Assembly: GCA_940671915.1 (NCBI GenBank)
Contig: CALNVZ010003426.1
Coordinates: forward strand, 47,545,323-47,609,322
Direction: 5' to 3'
DNA from: Paracentrotus lividus
Lineage: Eukaryota > Echinodermata > Echinoidea > Camarodonta > Echinidae
Length of the DNA stretch: 64,000 nucleotides
The notes under the pieces were generated by a model, which saw only the letters and a program-made list of their open reading frames with translations, made no database searches and was not told the DNA's origin. A program made the translations under genes and the position numbers. This document shows, piece after piece, positions 34,719-47,600 of the stretch (the stretch's first letter is position 1; every line of letters begins with the position of its first letter).

Positions 34719-37562
34719 GAGAGAGAGAGCAAAAGAGGAGAGAGAGAGAGGGATGAAGAGGAAAGTGAATGGATAATGAAATGAAAGAGAAAAGAAGAGA
34801 GATAGAGGGAAGGGAAATGAAAAGAGAAAAGAAGAGAGATTAGGGAAGGGAAATAAGAGAGCAGAAGAACGTGAAGGAAAAGAGAATAGAGGTAAATTAC
34901 ACACAAAAAAAAGAATTGCGGACAGAAAGAGGCAAACTACGAAAAGGAATTATGAAATAGGAAAAGAAGAGAAATGGTCGTTGGAAAGTAAGCAAGGGAA
35001 AGTGGTGTGATCCTGAACGTGGTCCTGAAGGTACATCTGCTAAAAATAAAATTGGGCTTGTATAGTCCAAAGTTTGTTGTTCAGAGATACACATTTCCTG
35101 AACCTTTGTTTGCCTGCAAATGAGAAAGTTCATTTATCCAACAGTTTGATGCTGAAGTTTTGTTGTTCCAAAAAGTTTTGGTACTCCGAAAAGAAATGAC
35201 CATGGTTCGTAATCCCAAATTTAATTGAATTTGTAAATCTGAAAATGAAATCAAGGGTTATGTCTTAAATAAACTTGCTTCTTTCCCTAAACGAATAGGG
35301 TTATACATTATTGTTTCTATTAGGTGCTATATAATCGTAATTACAGGTCTGTGTCAAAAAAAAATGTACAGTCAGAAAAAATATTTAGGTGTGAATGTTT
35401 TCAATATGTGTGTTATGTGGTATCCAAAATAAGCCAAAGATTTTCTTGCTGATGCGCTTTGTTTTCTGTATAATTTGCTTTCGTTAAAACAAAAGTTATG
35501 CTAAATTTTGTGCGACGAGGAAACAATCGAATTGAGCACTTATGGCCATTATGCGAAACCTATACACAAAGGCATGGGACGGCGTGCGAAAATAGGATTT
35601 TTCTTGATTGTAGAAAACTAGTCATATTTCAAAAATTACAACACCAAATGTGATGAAAAAATTGCAGGTGAAAGTCTGATCTTCCTGCTTTATGAATACC
35701 AAAAAAATGCAGGCTGTGATTAATCTTCATACTTATAAAAAAATGTTTTCCACTTGTACCATTTAAGATTGTGAAACCCTATTTCATTCTTCGGTCAATG
35801 AACCTTATTCAACTTTTGGATCAACAAAACCTAAATGGATAAACAGTATTTGGAGAATTGGAACCCAAATTCACTTTTGGAACCTTTGAACTAACAAGCA
35901 GTAACAAGATTTAATATTACACATTTTTACAATACTGAATGGTTCTAGGAAATTACCCCCTGGACAATTACCCCTGGACATTACCCCCGAGGACATTACC
36001 CCCGGACAATTACCCCCGGACAATTACGCCCCGAGGACATTATCCCCGGAGGACATTACCCCCCGGACAATTACCCGACAATTACCCGAGGACCATTACC
36101 CCCGAGGACAATTGAAGCCCCGAGGACAAATTACCCCCGGACAATTCCTCCCGGACAATTACGCCCCGGACAATTCCCCTGGACATTACCCCCCGACAAT
36201 TACCTTCCCGGACAATTACCCCGGACACATTACCCCCGAGAATTACCCCCTCACAGGCATTGATGTTGGTATCAAGCGGCGCTATTTTGAGTCTCGCCCG
36301 CGTGTCGCAGGTTTTCGAATTATTTTCTACTTGTCTTATCTTAATGACTTTCTCTTTCTCTTCCTCTGTTATATCTATCTTTTCCTTTCTCTTCACTCTT
36401 TCACTTTCTCTTTTTTACTTTGCTTTTCCTTTTTTCCCTTTCGATTTCTGCGCCTATGCATCAGGAATATGTTGGCCCCCATAATCCTTTTATTTCATAG
36501 AAAATATAATTGAAGATTCAGAAAGTACACGTTACACAAAATAATCACAAATGTTGAATATCTCTGATTCATCTCTGATTCCAACTGATCTTATTTCTAT
36601 TTATTTTTGTTTCGCCTGAACGAAGTTCGGCAGAGACCTAGTAATCAATTTTCCTGTTAGTCTGTTGGTCTGTTAGTCATTACGAAAATGTCAAAGTTTT
36701 TAGTTTTTGTTTAACTTGCTCTGATTTCTTAATTTCTGCATCATTTGTGTTCACACTAGGTACAAATGATACTTGGTAATACCAATATGTGTTGATAAGG
36801 ATGATGGGGTCAAAGGTCATCTAGGGGTCAAAAGGTCAAATGATATGAGGCCATGTTACAAAATTAAAGTTTTTGTTTAAACTTGCTCTCATTTCTTTAT
36901 TTCTCCATCAATTGTGTTCACACTTGGTTACAAATGATTCTTTGGTAATACCACATGTGCCTTGATGAGGATGATGAGATCAAAGGTTATATAGGGTCAA
37001 AATGTCAAGTTAAAGGCCGTCTTTTCTAAAACTGTTTTAACTTTCATCATTCTTTTATAGCATCAGTTTATGTTCACCCCTGATATATAATTATCCTTGG
37101 TTAATACAACTTATGTGTTGATGAGAATGATGAGGTCAAAGGTCATATAGGGGTCAAAAGGGCAACTTAAAGGTCAAAAGGTCATATTGCGTTTTTGTTG
37201 ATAGCGAAATCGGCGAGGACTCGTTTCGCAACCATCAGGCAAATAGATAAAACCGTGGTCTGAGCACATGGTTTCTAGCGGCAATAAAGCCATAATATAT
37301 ACTCCATAATTTACAAATAAAGTGAATATAAACTAAACCCAATATCAATTTAATAAATAAGGTTAATCGTAAAATTAAATATCTACATAAGTTTATTTTC
37401 ACTTTATTGTTCATTTATGGAGTCATTAATCATGGCCCTGATGACCGCCAGGATTTTGTCGAATCCACCGTGGGAAAATATGAGGGCCATTTACATTTTT
37501 CTGATGCATTTTGTGTATCCACTGGCAAACGGGGGGCTTCCGGGCGCAAGCCCCCCCCCCCC
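33527..37562. repeat. 4.0-kb block B, right copy of an apparent assembly duplication
   Basis: It is collinear with 29379-33501 from the first base after the gap to the same poly(C) run. It is about 87 bases shorter, and the differences are dominated by one-base insertions and deletions, many in homopolymers, rather than substitutions. That pattern suggests an unpolished read-quality copy of the same locus. Confidence 0.9.
35940..36250 (+). repeat. GACAATTACCCC minisatellite (block B)
   Basis: The block B counterpart of the array at 31876, with many single-base indels. It starts GGTTCTAGGAAATTACCCC and ends before TTGATGTTGGTATCAAGCG, as in block A. Confidence 0.88.
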
Positions 37563-37611
37563 ATTTTTTCATGGGCAGAAGGGGCGCCGCTAAACAAACA
37601 AAAAGGGGGAA

Positions 37612-37838
37612 AGGAGCTTGGGGGTGGAGGTTGTTGGTCGAATGGAATAGTCGGGTGGACTGACGATCACAAGGTACACGGTTCGAATCCCCTCCATTAC
37701 ACTAATGTCCTTTGGTTAGTTAATCTACAATTGGCCAGACTTGACCCAAGTAAGGTAATGGGTACCGGTAGGAAGAAATTCCTCGAATGCCTTGAAGCGC
37801 CTTTATTGGCAGCTATGGCTATTGCCGGGTAATAATAT
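37612..37838 (+). mobile_element. tRNA-derived SINE
   Basis: The head has RNA polymerase III internal promoter elements: an A-box-like TGGTCGAATGG at 37635-37645 and a perfect B box GGTTCGAATCC at 37680-37690. The unrelated body includes GGTAGGAAGAAATTCCTCGA and GCGCCTTTATTGGCAGC and ends GGGTAATAATA. It is not a functional tRNA: no acceptor stem or anticodon arm can be drawn. I recall similar tRNA-SINEs from echinoderm genomes, but this needs a repeat-library search. The frame through it is not a gene. Confidence 0.72.
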
Positions 37839-38392
37839 TAGCTGACGGCCACTGAATAGTTTATTAGATAGTCGGCACATTATAATGCTTAAATATAGGT
37901 TTTCCCGGCCAATTTCATTGTTTTGTCAATCAATTGCATATTAAAGGCATTCATGTCGGAAAAAAACGCTGCTGCATCGAAATGTTGCAGTCAAATCGTA
38001 TTCAATCATCAAATTAAATGATTTGATTGATTGATTTCGTATTTGGCGCATCTACTTCACATAATAAGCATATGCATTCGGCAATAGCTATTCATTCGTC
38101 TTTCATCCTGCGACATTTCATTCTGATTACTGAAATTCCACAAATTTGAATGCACAATAATGAAATTAAATGCCTATATTCGAATTTGAACTTTGCAACC
38201 ATACTTTGTGTCCTAAAACGAACCTGAGAGCATGAACACGAAATTGTTGACTAAAGTCAGTCTGTCGCATCAAACACACGAATTTGATACACATTAAATG
38301 AAAACGATGATAAATGTATGAAATTTGGCCGAGAAAACCTATATTATTATTGTTAATGGAAAGGGGGGAAAGGGGAAAAAAGGAAAAATAAG

Positions 38393-38430
<38 letters not shown>

Positions 38431-38493
38431 AAGATCATATGAACAGAGAAAGGGAAAGGGAAAGAGAAAGCCATTAAGATAACGATCAAGATC
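37839..38493. other. No gene; AG tract next to a minisatellite
   Basis: Unremarkable AT-rich sequence, then a purine tract at about 38355-38480 including pure GA at 38398-38423. The end, CCATTAAGATAACGATCAAG (38471-38490), is an inverted diverged match to the sequence after the minisatellite in blocks A and B. Confidence 0.55.
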
Positions 38494-38640
38494 CTGGGGT
38501 AATTGTCTGTGGGTTAATTGTCCGGGGATAATTCTCCGGGGGAATTGTTCCTCGGAGGGGTAATTTGTCCGGGGGGTAATTGATCCTCGGGGGGGGGGGG
38601 GTAATTGTCCGGGGGTAATTGTCCGGGTTAATTGTCCTGA
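38494..38640 (-). repeat. GGACAATTACCCC minisatellite, inverted copy
   Basis: GGGGTAATTGTCC units on the + strand, ending GTCCTGATAC. This is an independent diverged copy, in opposite orientation, of the repeat in blocks A and B. Its flank with the AG tract also matches theirs in reverse. Confidence 0.85.
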
Positions 38641-41600
38641 TACGCTTAGAATAAAGAACTGACTCAACATATTATGAACCAATTACTCTTCAGTGACGAG
38701 TTTTTCTCCTTTACTCAAAAAATTCCCAAAGGCACTTTTTATTCATATACCATTCTAACCATGATAATTAAAATAAATTAAAAAGTGAACATTCCTAAAA
38801 GGTGTCATATTGTTTCCACCTCACCATGTATTCATACATGGAACGAATGAGCAGTCACATTTTTACTGCAGAGTCCATATGAGTTATCGAAAGCAGCTGT
38901 TTTGACCATTTACATACACACAAAACATACAAAATGGGCAAAGTGGCTGTTTTTTCTACATGCTGCACTGGCCCTGCAGTGGAAATGTGATTGTCGCATT
39001 AATCATGTTATATGTTCTACACAATTTATACAATGTATGTACAGATATAAGTAAATAAATTGATACTTTACATGGTAATGTACGAAGAAGTTTATATACA
39101 ATAAGAGATGTTTAGCCTGATATATTTCACACGAAGAAAACAGATAAGAAATATATATTTTGGACACACACGAACATATAAATTATGTATAAAATACAGT
39201 CTTAATATATGACATGTACAAACATGGATAAGCTGCCTTTAAAATAGCTGCCTATATGTTCATGGTTTCATAGTCTCAACTACAGGTTTTCTTTACAATC
39301 TGTCCTTTTTTTTTATTGGAGACAAGAAAAGAGCTTAATAAAATGCAAAAATAGTGTATGTTAGCAAATAAAGTCACTGACATTTCAGTCGTATACATGT
39401 ACATTCATCCAAGGGTAATCATGATGTTAAAAACATAGATTTAATTTCAGAGGCGTTTGGAAGGCTCTGAGGGGACAAAGGATTGGAGGGGCAAGCCATT
39501 GTTAACACACAATCACTTGCCCTATGTCACATACATCTATGTCATATTGAAAACCAAAATTAATGAAACGTTAAAACATGCAATAAAATATTGCAGCCTC
39601 ATGCATTTTGTTTTGTAGTTTTGTTCATGTTTAGATTATCAAATCGACACTGTCAAAGTAAGTAAGTAAAAGTAAAAACTTTTGGACTACTAGTATTCTT
39701 GATCTTGTTATTGATAAACTATAAAAACCAGACACATTTGCAAAAAGATGTGTTTTTCCCCCCAAAAATGATTTATCTACATTTTTGTATGAAACATTTG
39801 CCAACCTGGTTTCCTTGAAATATTTGCATACTAGTAAGTGAAATACTCACAAAAAAGGTCTTGTTTTACATTACAGGATATATAAACAATGAAGCGTATA
39901 CAGTCACCAATGAGATCGAGGTCATAGCTGATTTCAAGCAATTGAGCTCAGTTGTATTATTTGAATGGAGATCAGCTCCCTTGATTGAAATCAACTGTGA
40001 TGGTAATCTCCATCCAGACTGTACTAAACACATAATGTACCTTGTGTACATCAAATATATTGAAGATGAGGGGAGGGGAGGGGTGGGTCAAGGTAAAAAG
40101 CTACATTAACATGAAATAAATTTTTTATTGATTTTGCATAGAATTACTCAGTCTGCAAAGGGATATTCTTACCAGGTAAAAGTATAAACAAAATATTATG
40201 AATTAAAATACTAATATGTATATAAATATCAAATATGACACAGGTATTCCAACAATAGAAAGAAAAGGTGTACAAAAATTCAACTCTTTTAGATGAAAAT
40301 TAATCTGCTAGCAGTGTTGAATAACAAGTTCTTGTTTATAAGTTGTCAATACAAGATTTTTACAGTTTTATTGTGAATTCATAGGACTAAAATTTATGTG
40401 TAAGTTGTGATCAAGTCCAGGGCTTATTAAACAATGGCGAGGGTGGAGACAAACAATTCATTATTATTATTATGAATGAATGCATACAGAACTAGAACCC
40501 ACTCTCTAATTTATAAACATATAGCTTTGGCATTAACACACATTAAAGAAGTTGGAAGACCAATTGTTTTTTTAGACCTGTGTTGAGAACAAAAAGAAAA
40601 CAAACATTAATACTATCTACGGATTTGGACAATCATGGAGGGATTAACAAAACTGTGATATATTAGATTAAAAGAGAACTCTTCGTTTGGCAATAAAACT
40701 TATTTCTATGAAAGATCTTCCCAAGGATAACGGAACCAATTATACATTGTACATGGTTAGTTGCGTACAGACCAGATACACTAATAGAAATAAAATTCCC
40801 ATAAATTTAATTTATAAAAACCACATTTTGCCACGTGTTATACGTTCTTAACCAATATCCTTTTTCATTAAAGATTTATTCTAAGAGAAGAACACAAATA
40901 GTTTATGACTTAAGCTCCATATTTCATTAGTTCACCCTAAACTGAATTTTATCTCTCTCATATAAGCTTAATACAGGGACTACTTGGTTACCGGAAACAA
41001 TGGGTTAACCCTTCAGTACCTAGAGGCTACTTGAAAAGTGTTGGCTTATTCGCTCATGTAAAGTGTATGGCTGTAACATCTGTTCCAATGGGAAATTCTC
41101 ATATTCGCTATACACAAACATATACTTTTTGTGCAGAATCTGACACAAAGCGTAGTTAACGCAGAAGTATGGGCATGTTTGACCACGTATCTGGATAACT
41201 TTACTATCATGACTATAAAGAGTAGATAACGGATGGCAAATTTTTTTTTTTTAGTATACATGCCGACGGGCTGTCTCAGGGGGTTTACAAAATATAAGTG
41301 CTGAAGGCTTAGGGTGATTTTATGAAATAATTAATCTACATTTTACAGGCTTCAATTGTATCGCATTCACCTCTATCATCTTCACAATTGTGGTACAACA
41401 GGATACATAATATACAGAATCAAAATCAAGGTAGAAATCTATCTACTTCACTGGATTAAATATAAAATCAGTACTAAATTCTACACACCCTGAGATCAGA
41501 TAAGAAAACACACAGTAAACAAAGCAGCACGATGCAAATATAATCACAAGTAAAATTTTCACCAGGTTACAACAAAGCTTGACAAGATCTCAATATGAAC

Positions 41601-43195
41601 TTTTTTTAATCACTCTTGACTTGTCAAACCGTGTTGAATGGAGTCTGGAACTCACTAGACTAGCCATCTGTACTTAAGTGGAAATGATCGTGGTCAGCAT
41701 TGAAGGGCTCATCCACAAGGCTTAGTCTATTAATCGAGACTCATTGCAAAAAGTCCTTTGATAGCTTGGACTAGGTATTGTCATAATATCATAACTGCAT
41801 TGATGGAAGGTAAAAGAAAAACATGCTAACATGCATTGCTGTACATGTATACTACTTCTATAGTGATAAAAAAAGAAACATTAAAAAATAATATGAAAAC
41901 AAAAACCAGCCCCACTCCCTACTCCTTGAGCACAATGTTTTTTGTGACCTCTGCAGTGGGTTTTTATTTACATTCAATATACCATTCACACAAAGTTAAT
42001 GTACTTCCTTGGTAATATAGTGATAAGTAAGAGGATACATGTACTGTAAACACATACAAGGAACACAGACATTCCAATTATCTTTGCACTGGAGTCTTCA
42101 ACAGAAAAGAAATATATCTTGATATATACAATCACAGACAACACGTTAAAAGTTGATATTACTCTACAATATAAATAGTTTTCTCTCTCTATTTACAAAT
42201 ACGTTCATATTTTACACCTACATGTACACAATGTATTGGTGGGCTCTAAACCTTACAGTTGCTTAAAAATATGTTTAAAGAAAATTGCATTCATATGTGC
42301 ACCACTTTCAAACCTTAGTGTTAGTTTTATTTTACATTTTGTTCTTGAACGGTTTACATAATATTTTCATATGTACTTTTTTTAAGGATTTTTTTTTCAA
42401 ATAATTTTCATTTTATACCACTTGAGAAAGTTGGATTTTTTCTACAAAATTAGAACCCCATATTCTTTTTTGAGGCATACAACATAAAATTTGGCCATTT
42501 CCACTATACTGTTGCAAATGCAAAGTTGACTAAAAATAATATACAGCGATGACAGTATTTGTTTACTTTTCATGGACCTGCTTTTGAAAATATGATATAC
42601 AGCAAATACATCATTTTCAAAAACAGGTGTATGCACAGAAGAACCATTTACAGTTTAATGTAACCTATTCCAACGTATCGATTAAAAATAAAATTGGCAG
42701 GTCTTCCACACGAAGCATTATCTGCAGTATATCCTAACTTTCTGTCATCACAGCAACATGTCTATCACAACATGACTGCGTTCACTTTTGGTATCAACCT
42801 ATGTATGGATTCTAATAGCACTGATAATCATCTTTTTGCATGTTTTTTTTAGTGAATTAAAACTGTCTCCTGTCAATTATGAAATGAAATTAAACATGTT
42901 TGTTATGAAAAGAAGTATATTAGTTTCAATCCATGATTATGTCTTCCACAAACACAACAGAGACAACAAAAATGTCATCTTTCTCTGATCTCCCAACATC
43001 ATTGATATCTACACGTGACTACAGGATGATGATGTACTTAATGAATCTGACAAATGAGATTGGTTCTATGCTCTCTTCATACACATCTCTTGTGCAAAGA
43101 GTGGTACAGAATTGCAATTTCTCAAAAATGCTTCTGAACATATTTGTGTACCCTAAATACATGATACAGCAGCAGCAATATGGTCATTGACTTTT
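38641..43195. other. AT-rich region downstream of the - strand gene
   Basis: No coding exon found. It lies just beyond the terminal exon and tandem array of the - strand membrane-protein gene, so part may be its 3' UTR; AATAAA signals on the - strand (TTTATT on +) are common, so the end cannot be placed. A dispersed repeat at about 39935-40025 (TGAGCTCAGTTGTATTATTT then AAATCAACTGTGA) recurs at about 47207-47290. Confidence 0.5.
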
Positions 43196-43199
43196 GACT

Positions 43200-44472
43200 T
43201 GAATTGGCTCTTTCTTGTGATAGGTAACCAAGAGGAAGACCAAATCTGCCAGTTGGTGTTACAAGGAACAGTAAAATATTCATCACTGGATCTCAATACT
43301 GGTAGCAACATTAAAAAAGATATTGTCTTATTCCAAATTATTATGTTGATGTATATTAGGGAATGGAGCGATGATCCTAGTCGGCTCTGCCCCTTCTCTT
43401 ATGATAGGTAACCTTGGGAAAGCTCAATTCTGTCTACTAGAAGGGCACAAAGCAGTAGTCCAGTCATCACTGAATCTCAATACCTATAGAACAATCAAAA
43501 GATATTTCACGTTGATACTAGTCAGCTCAGCCTCTTCCCTTATAATAGGTAATCTGGGGAAGGATGGTTTCCTTTGGGTTGGATGCAAGGACAGTAATTC
43601 ATGCACTGGATCTCAATACCTGGAGCAAAAGCTCAAGTCTCACTTACTTAACTGATATAGGGATTCGAAGCGTTGATACTATTGGCTAAGCCTCTTCCCT
43701 TATAATGGTTAGCCTAAGGAAGGGACTAAACTACAGTCAAGTCCCACACTACTACGGCTGATGTAGGAGTGAAGATGTTAATGCTAGTTGGCTCGGCTTC
43801 CTCCCTTATAATGGTTAGCCTAAGGAAGGACTAGCTCCATCGGGTTAACTACAGTCAAGTCCCACACTACTACGCTGATGTAGGAAGTGAAGCGTTAATG
43901 CTAGTAGGCTCGGCCTCCTCCCTTATAATGGTAGCCTAAGGAAGGACTAGCTCCATCGGTTAACTACAGTCAAGTCCCACACTACTACGCTGATGTAGGA
44001 AGTGAAGTGTTAATGCTAGTTGGCTCGGCTTCCTCCTTATAATGGTTAGCCTAAGGAAGGACTAGCTCCTTCGGGTTAACTACAGTCAAGTCCCACACTA
44101 CTACGCTGATGTAGGAAGTGAAGTGTTAATACTAGTTGGCTCGGCCTCCTCCCTTATAATGGTTAGCCAAGAGGACTAGCTCCTTCGGGTTAACTACAGT
44201 CAAGTCCCACACTACTACGCTGATGTAGGAAGTGAAGTGTTAATGCTAGTTGGCTCGGCTTCCTCCTTATAATGGTTAGCCTAAGTAAGGACTAGCTCCT
44301 TCGGTTTAACTACAGCAAGTCCCACACTACTACGCTGATGTACGGAAGTGAATGTTAAGCTAGTTGGCTAAGCCTCTTCCTTAATATGGTTAGCCTAAGT
44401 AAGGACTAGTTCCTTCGGGTTAACTACAGTCAAGTCCACACTACTACGCTGATGTAGAAGTGAAGTGTTATG
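43200..44472 (-). repeat. Tandem array derived from the end of the terminal coding exon
   Basis: About ten units lie directly downstream (on -) of the membrane-protein stop codon. Each contains a version of the last coding bases, seen on + as GGCTCGGCCTCCTCCCTTATAA followed by a GGTTAGCC or AGGTAACC word. Anchors lie at about 43207, 43382, 43525, 43687, 43792, 43910, 44030, 44143, 44257 and 44370; the true exon end is at 44476. Proximal units are about 105-118 bp and homogeneous, while the distal three are 145-175 bp and diverged. Proximal units lack one base relative to the exon, breaking its frame. Confidence 0.85.
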
Positions 44473-44625
44473 CTAGTTGGCTCGGCCTCCTCCCTTATAA
44501 TAGGTAGACCTAGGGAACGACTGGCTCCTACGGGTGGGGCTGCGAGCCTGTGGTGGAGGGGTGAAACCATGACCAGATGTACCAGGGGAGTATAACCTTC
44601 TGTTATGATGGTAGCTGTAATAACC
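44473..44625 (-). CDS. Membrane-protein terminal exon with stop
   Basis: 50 codons plus TAG at 44475-44473; the acceptor is TTTTGACTACAG. It begins GYYSYHHNRRLYSPG, continues with a TPPPQARSPTRRSQS segment and ends STYYKGGGRAN. The tail is disordered-looking with SPxR and RRS phospho-site-like words. Its last 45 bases are the seed of the downstream tandem array. Confidence 0.82.
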   Translation of the reverse strand, partial: GYYSYHHNRRLYSPGTSGHGFTPPPQARSPTRRSQSFPRSTYYKGGGRAN

Positions 44626-47600
44626 CTGTAGTCAAAAGCAAAGAGTCAGAAGAAAACAATAAGTTTCAAACGACAAATAGAGTACAACAAATATTAAAAA
44701 TAACAAGACCCTTTTTTGTTTATAATTTCAATTCCATGACAAATGCTCAGCTGCGAGTTCCATTCACTAATCGAATGAGCATCTCCAACCCTAGACCTAA
44801 CACTATACCCTACACTAAACCTAACATTAAACCCCATTGCAACCCTAATCCTAACCCTACATCTTAGTTGAATTAAAGCCCGGAGCAACTGTCACAGGAG
44901 CAAAAGTCATTTCACCATAATTTCAGGTTGTAACTCCAGCAAGTCCATTATTTTACAGGTGTCATACTTATGACAGTATGAGCATGAACAATTATTAGTT
45001 CTATAAAGTAAATACACTTAAGTGTAAATAAATAAACAGCGTATATAAATACATGTAAGTATATAAACCAAAGGTGAAAACACTCTCCTCCCACATACTC
45101 AAGTATCATCTTTATTGACTGACAATTTTTCAAATTGAATGTAATTTTATTTAGGTGAATTTCCTCAACTTATAAAAAGCTATCAACCTGAAGAAAACAA
45201 ATTGATTCATAAGCCCCACAACATTCTCATAGCGACCAGTAAGTGCCTTTTGATACTCACTTCACTATCTGATCCACTGGATATAAGTCTTTCTTCCGGT
45301 TTCCGGTCAACAGGATGAAACACAACCAATAGTGTTAGAATTGGCACAATGATTTTGAAGAACTGCAAGAAAGAAATAAATAGAGTAAATTATAAAAGTT
45401 ACACATAAAGATAGGATTGCCTCTTTCGTCAAAAGAAGAAGAAAACATTCATGAAACTTTGGGACAGACCCAACGATACACTTTAATTTTTTTTGTGGTG
45501 AACTGTCTCTCACAACATACAATGTAGTACTGCATATTTTTGCTATGATGGTTCATCCACCAGTGAAAGAGTACAGAAAATATATCATGCTTATCAACAG
45601 CAAATGAAAGTCATACATAAATGGTATTTCAGCTCATCAGGAAGCTAGTGCACATTTTATGTTAGCGAAAAACAATGATTGTTGAATGAATAAACAGCGA
45701 CGGCTCACAGATCTTCTGTAGATGCCTATATTTTAGAATGTCTAATTTACAGCTTCAAATGGCTAAATGTGCAAAAATTCAAAGGATATGGGGAACAAGT
45801 AGTGTGTGAAGACATTATATTTACTCACCATTAATAGCAGATACACCACACTATATGATACATTATTGTCATTCTGAAAAGGAAAATAATAGAAAAAAAA
45901 TATTATAATTTGACACTATGGATGATAATCATTCTCCATATGGATTATAATCTCCTGTTTGGTTGTAATTCTAACACACCCCCAATGTTCGAGTGTTTAT
46001 CTTAATGGCAATACACTCCGACCTCACCTATCCGCCCACGTTGCGACCAGCACCCATACCTTTCATACATTGTTAGTGATATGGACTGTTAAGAGAGTAA
46101 TGTATAGCTTATGTACCAGGACACCACATGGCATTTCTATCCAAGTTTATAGTGGGAGGATTTAATAGCATAGAGGGGAAGTATTTATTGGTTGGGTGAC
46201 CGTAAATGATCATAATGTTTTCCTGCGTGTAAAGAGATGAAAATAATATTTAAAAAAAAAACATGGGAAAGTGAGGCATTTATGTGAATTTAAAAAGGAA
46301 TAAAAAGGAATTTTGTCCAACGGCTATTGCCGGTTGATAGGGAAGGCTAGGTATATGATGGCGGCATAGGCGAGGTTGAAATGTATGCACCTTCCGAAAT
46401 GATTATACAACCAAATCATATGGGACCTTAATATGATTTGGTCTAATAATTATTTTCCAAGCTGTATTTGTACATAACATTTTAACATGAATTATCTGTT
46501 TTTAAACAGAATAAAAAAATATAATGCAAAACCTATTATTCTCTACAGCAGGGAGTACATGTACTTTCACTTTCAATTTGTTTCTTTTTTTAACCAATAC
46601 TGCTTACTGCCGCTTACTTGAAAAAAATAAAAATAAAATACCCCCTTTTTACGTGGAAATAAACACACTTGTTAGATAAACACCCTAGGATAACAGAATT
46701 ATGTTTTCATTAAAACATTTACTCAATCACTTACATATACATCACTGCATCGTGCATGACCATCCATACCTGTATAAAAAGAACAAAAAAAATGAGGATG
46801 ATGTTGAGATTTCTGCACAAAAGTCTGGAAAATAAAGTTTTCCTTTTTTTGACAGATTGAAATAAAATTACATCTATTTTTATCACACATGCTTCGTACA
46901 GAAACCTAAGAAAGCACAGTAATACTGCATAGATAGAATGTAGATGGATTGTAGATTTTATCTTGAAATGTTGTCGATGTTGTTTTGATGACCAAAATGT
47001 TGGAAAATTTGGATTATGTACAGCCTGTTGTTTGTTTTTAGCGAGACAAGGCAAGTGCTAAAAATATCTTAGCAAAATTGTTGGCAAGTTTGGTTAGAAA
47101 ACAGCCCCCATTGAAAATAGTCTCACAATTTCTCTGCTGCCATTATCCAGCCACATTCATTGTAACAGTCGTGTACAGTTCCGACTGACTGCAAAATCAC
47201 ACCTAACTGAGCTCAATTGTACATTATTTGAATGGGGACGATGTCATTTGATTTCAATCAACTGTGACAATGATCACAGTCAGGACTATAAGGAGTTACA
47301 TTACCGCTTGCAATGAATAATAATAATAACCTTTTGCTCTGTCATTCAATTTTGGAAATGCATTCAAGTCAATATGTTTCTTTCCCTTGTGAACAAGACA
47401 ATTGTTTCGGCTGTTTGCGCTATTCACTTTCTAATTACTAAGGTTCTAATTATTCTGTAGGGTTGGCATCTCTGTATTGATTTCAGTCTCATAGATTTCA
47501 TTCATGTTGTAAACTTACTTCCTAACATGAAGCTATCATAGATGAGAGTGGCTATAGATGACAGTTCAAAGGCAAGAATAATACTGTATGGAAGAAAACA

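Noticed and set aside
37635-37702. tRNA gene suggested by a perfect B box
   Set aside because: The sequence cannot form acceptor and anticodon stems and continues into a SINE body, so it is annotated as SINE.
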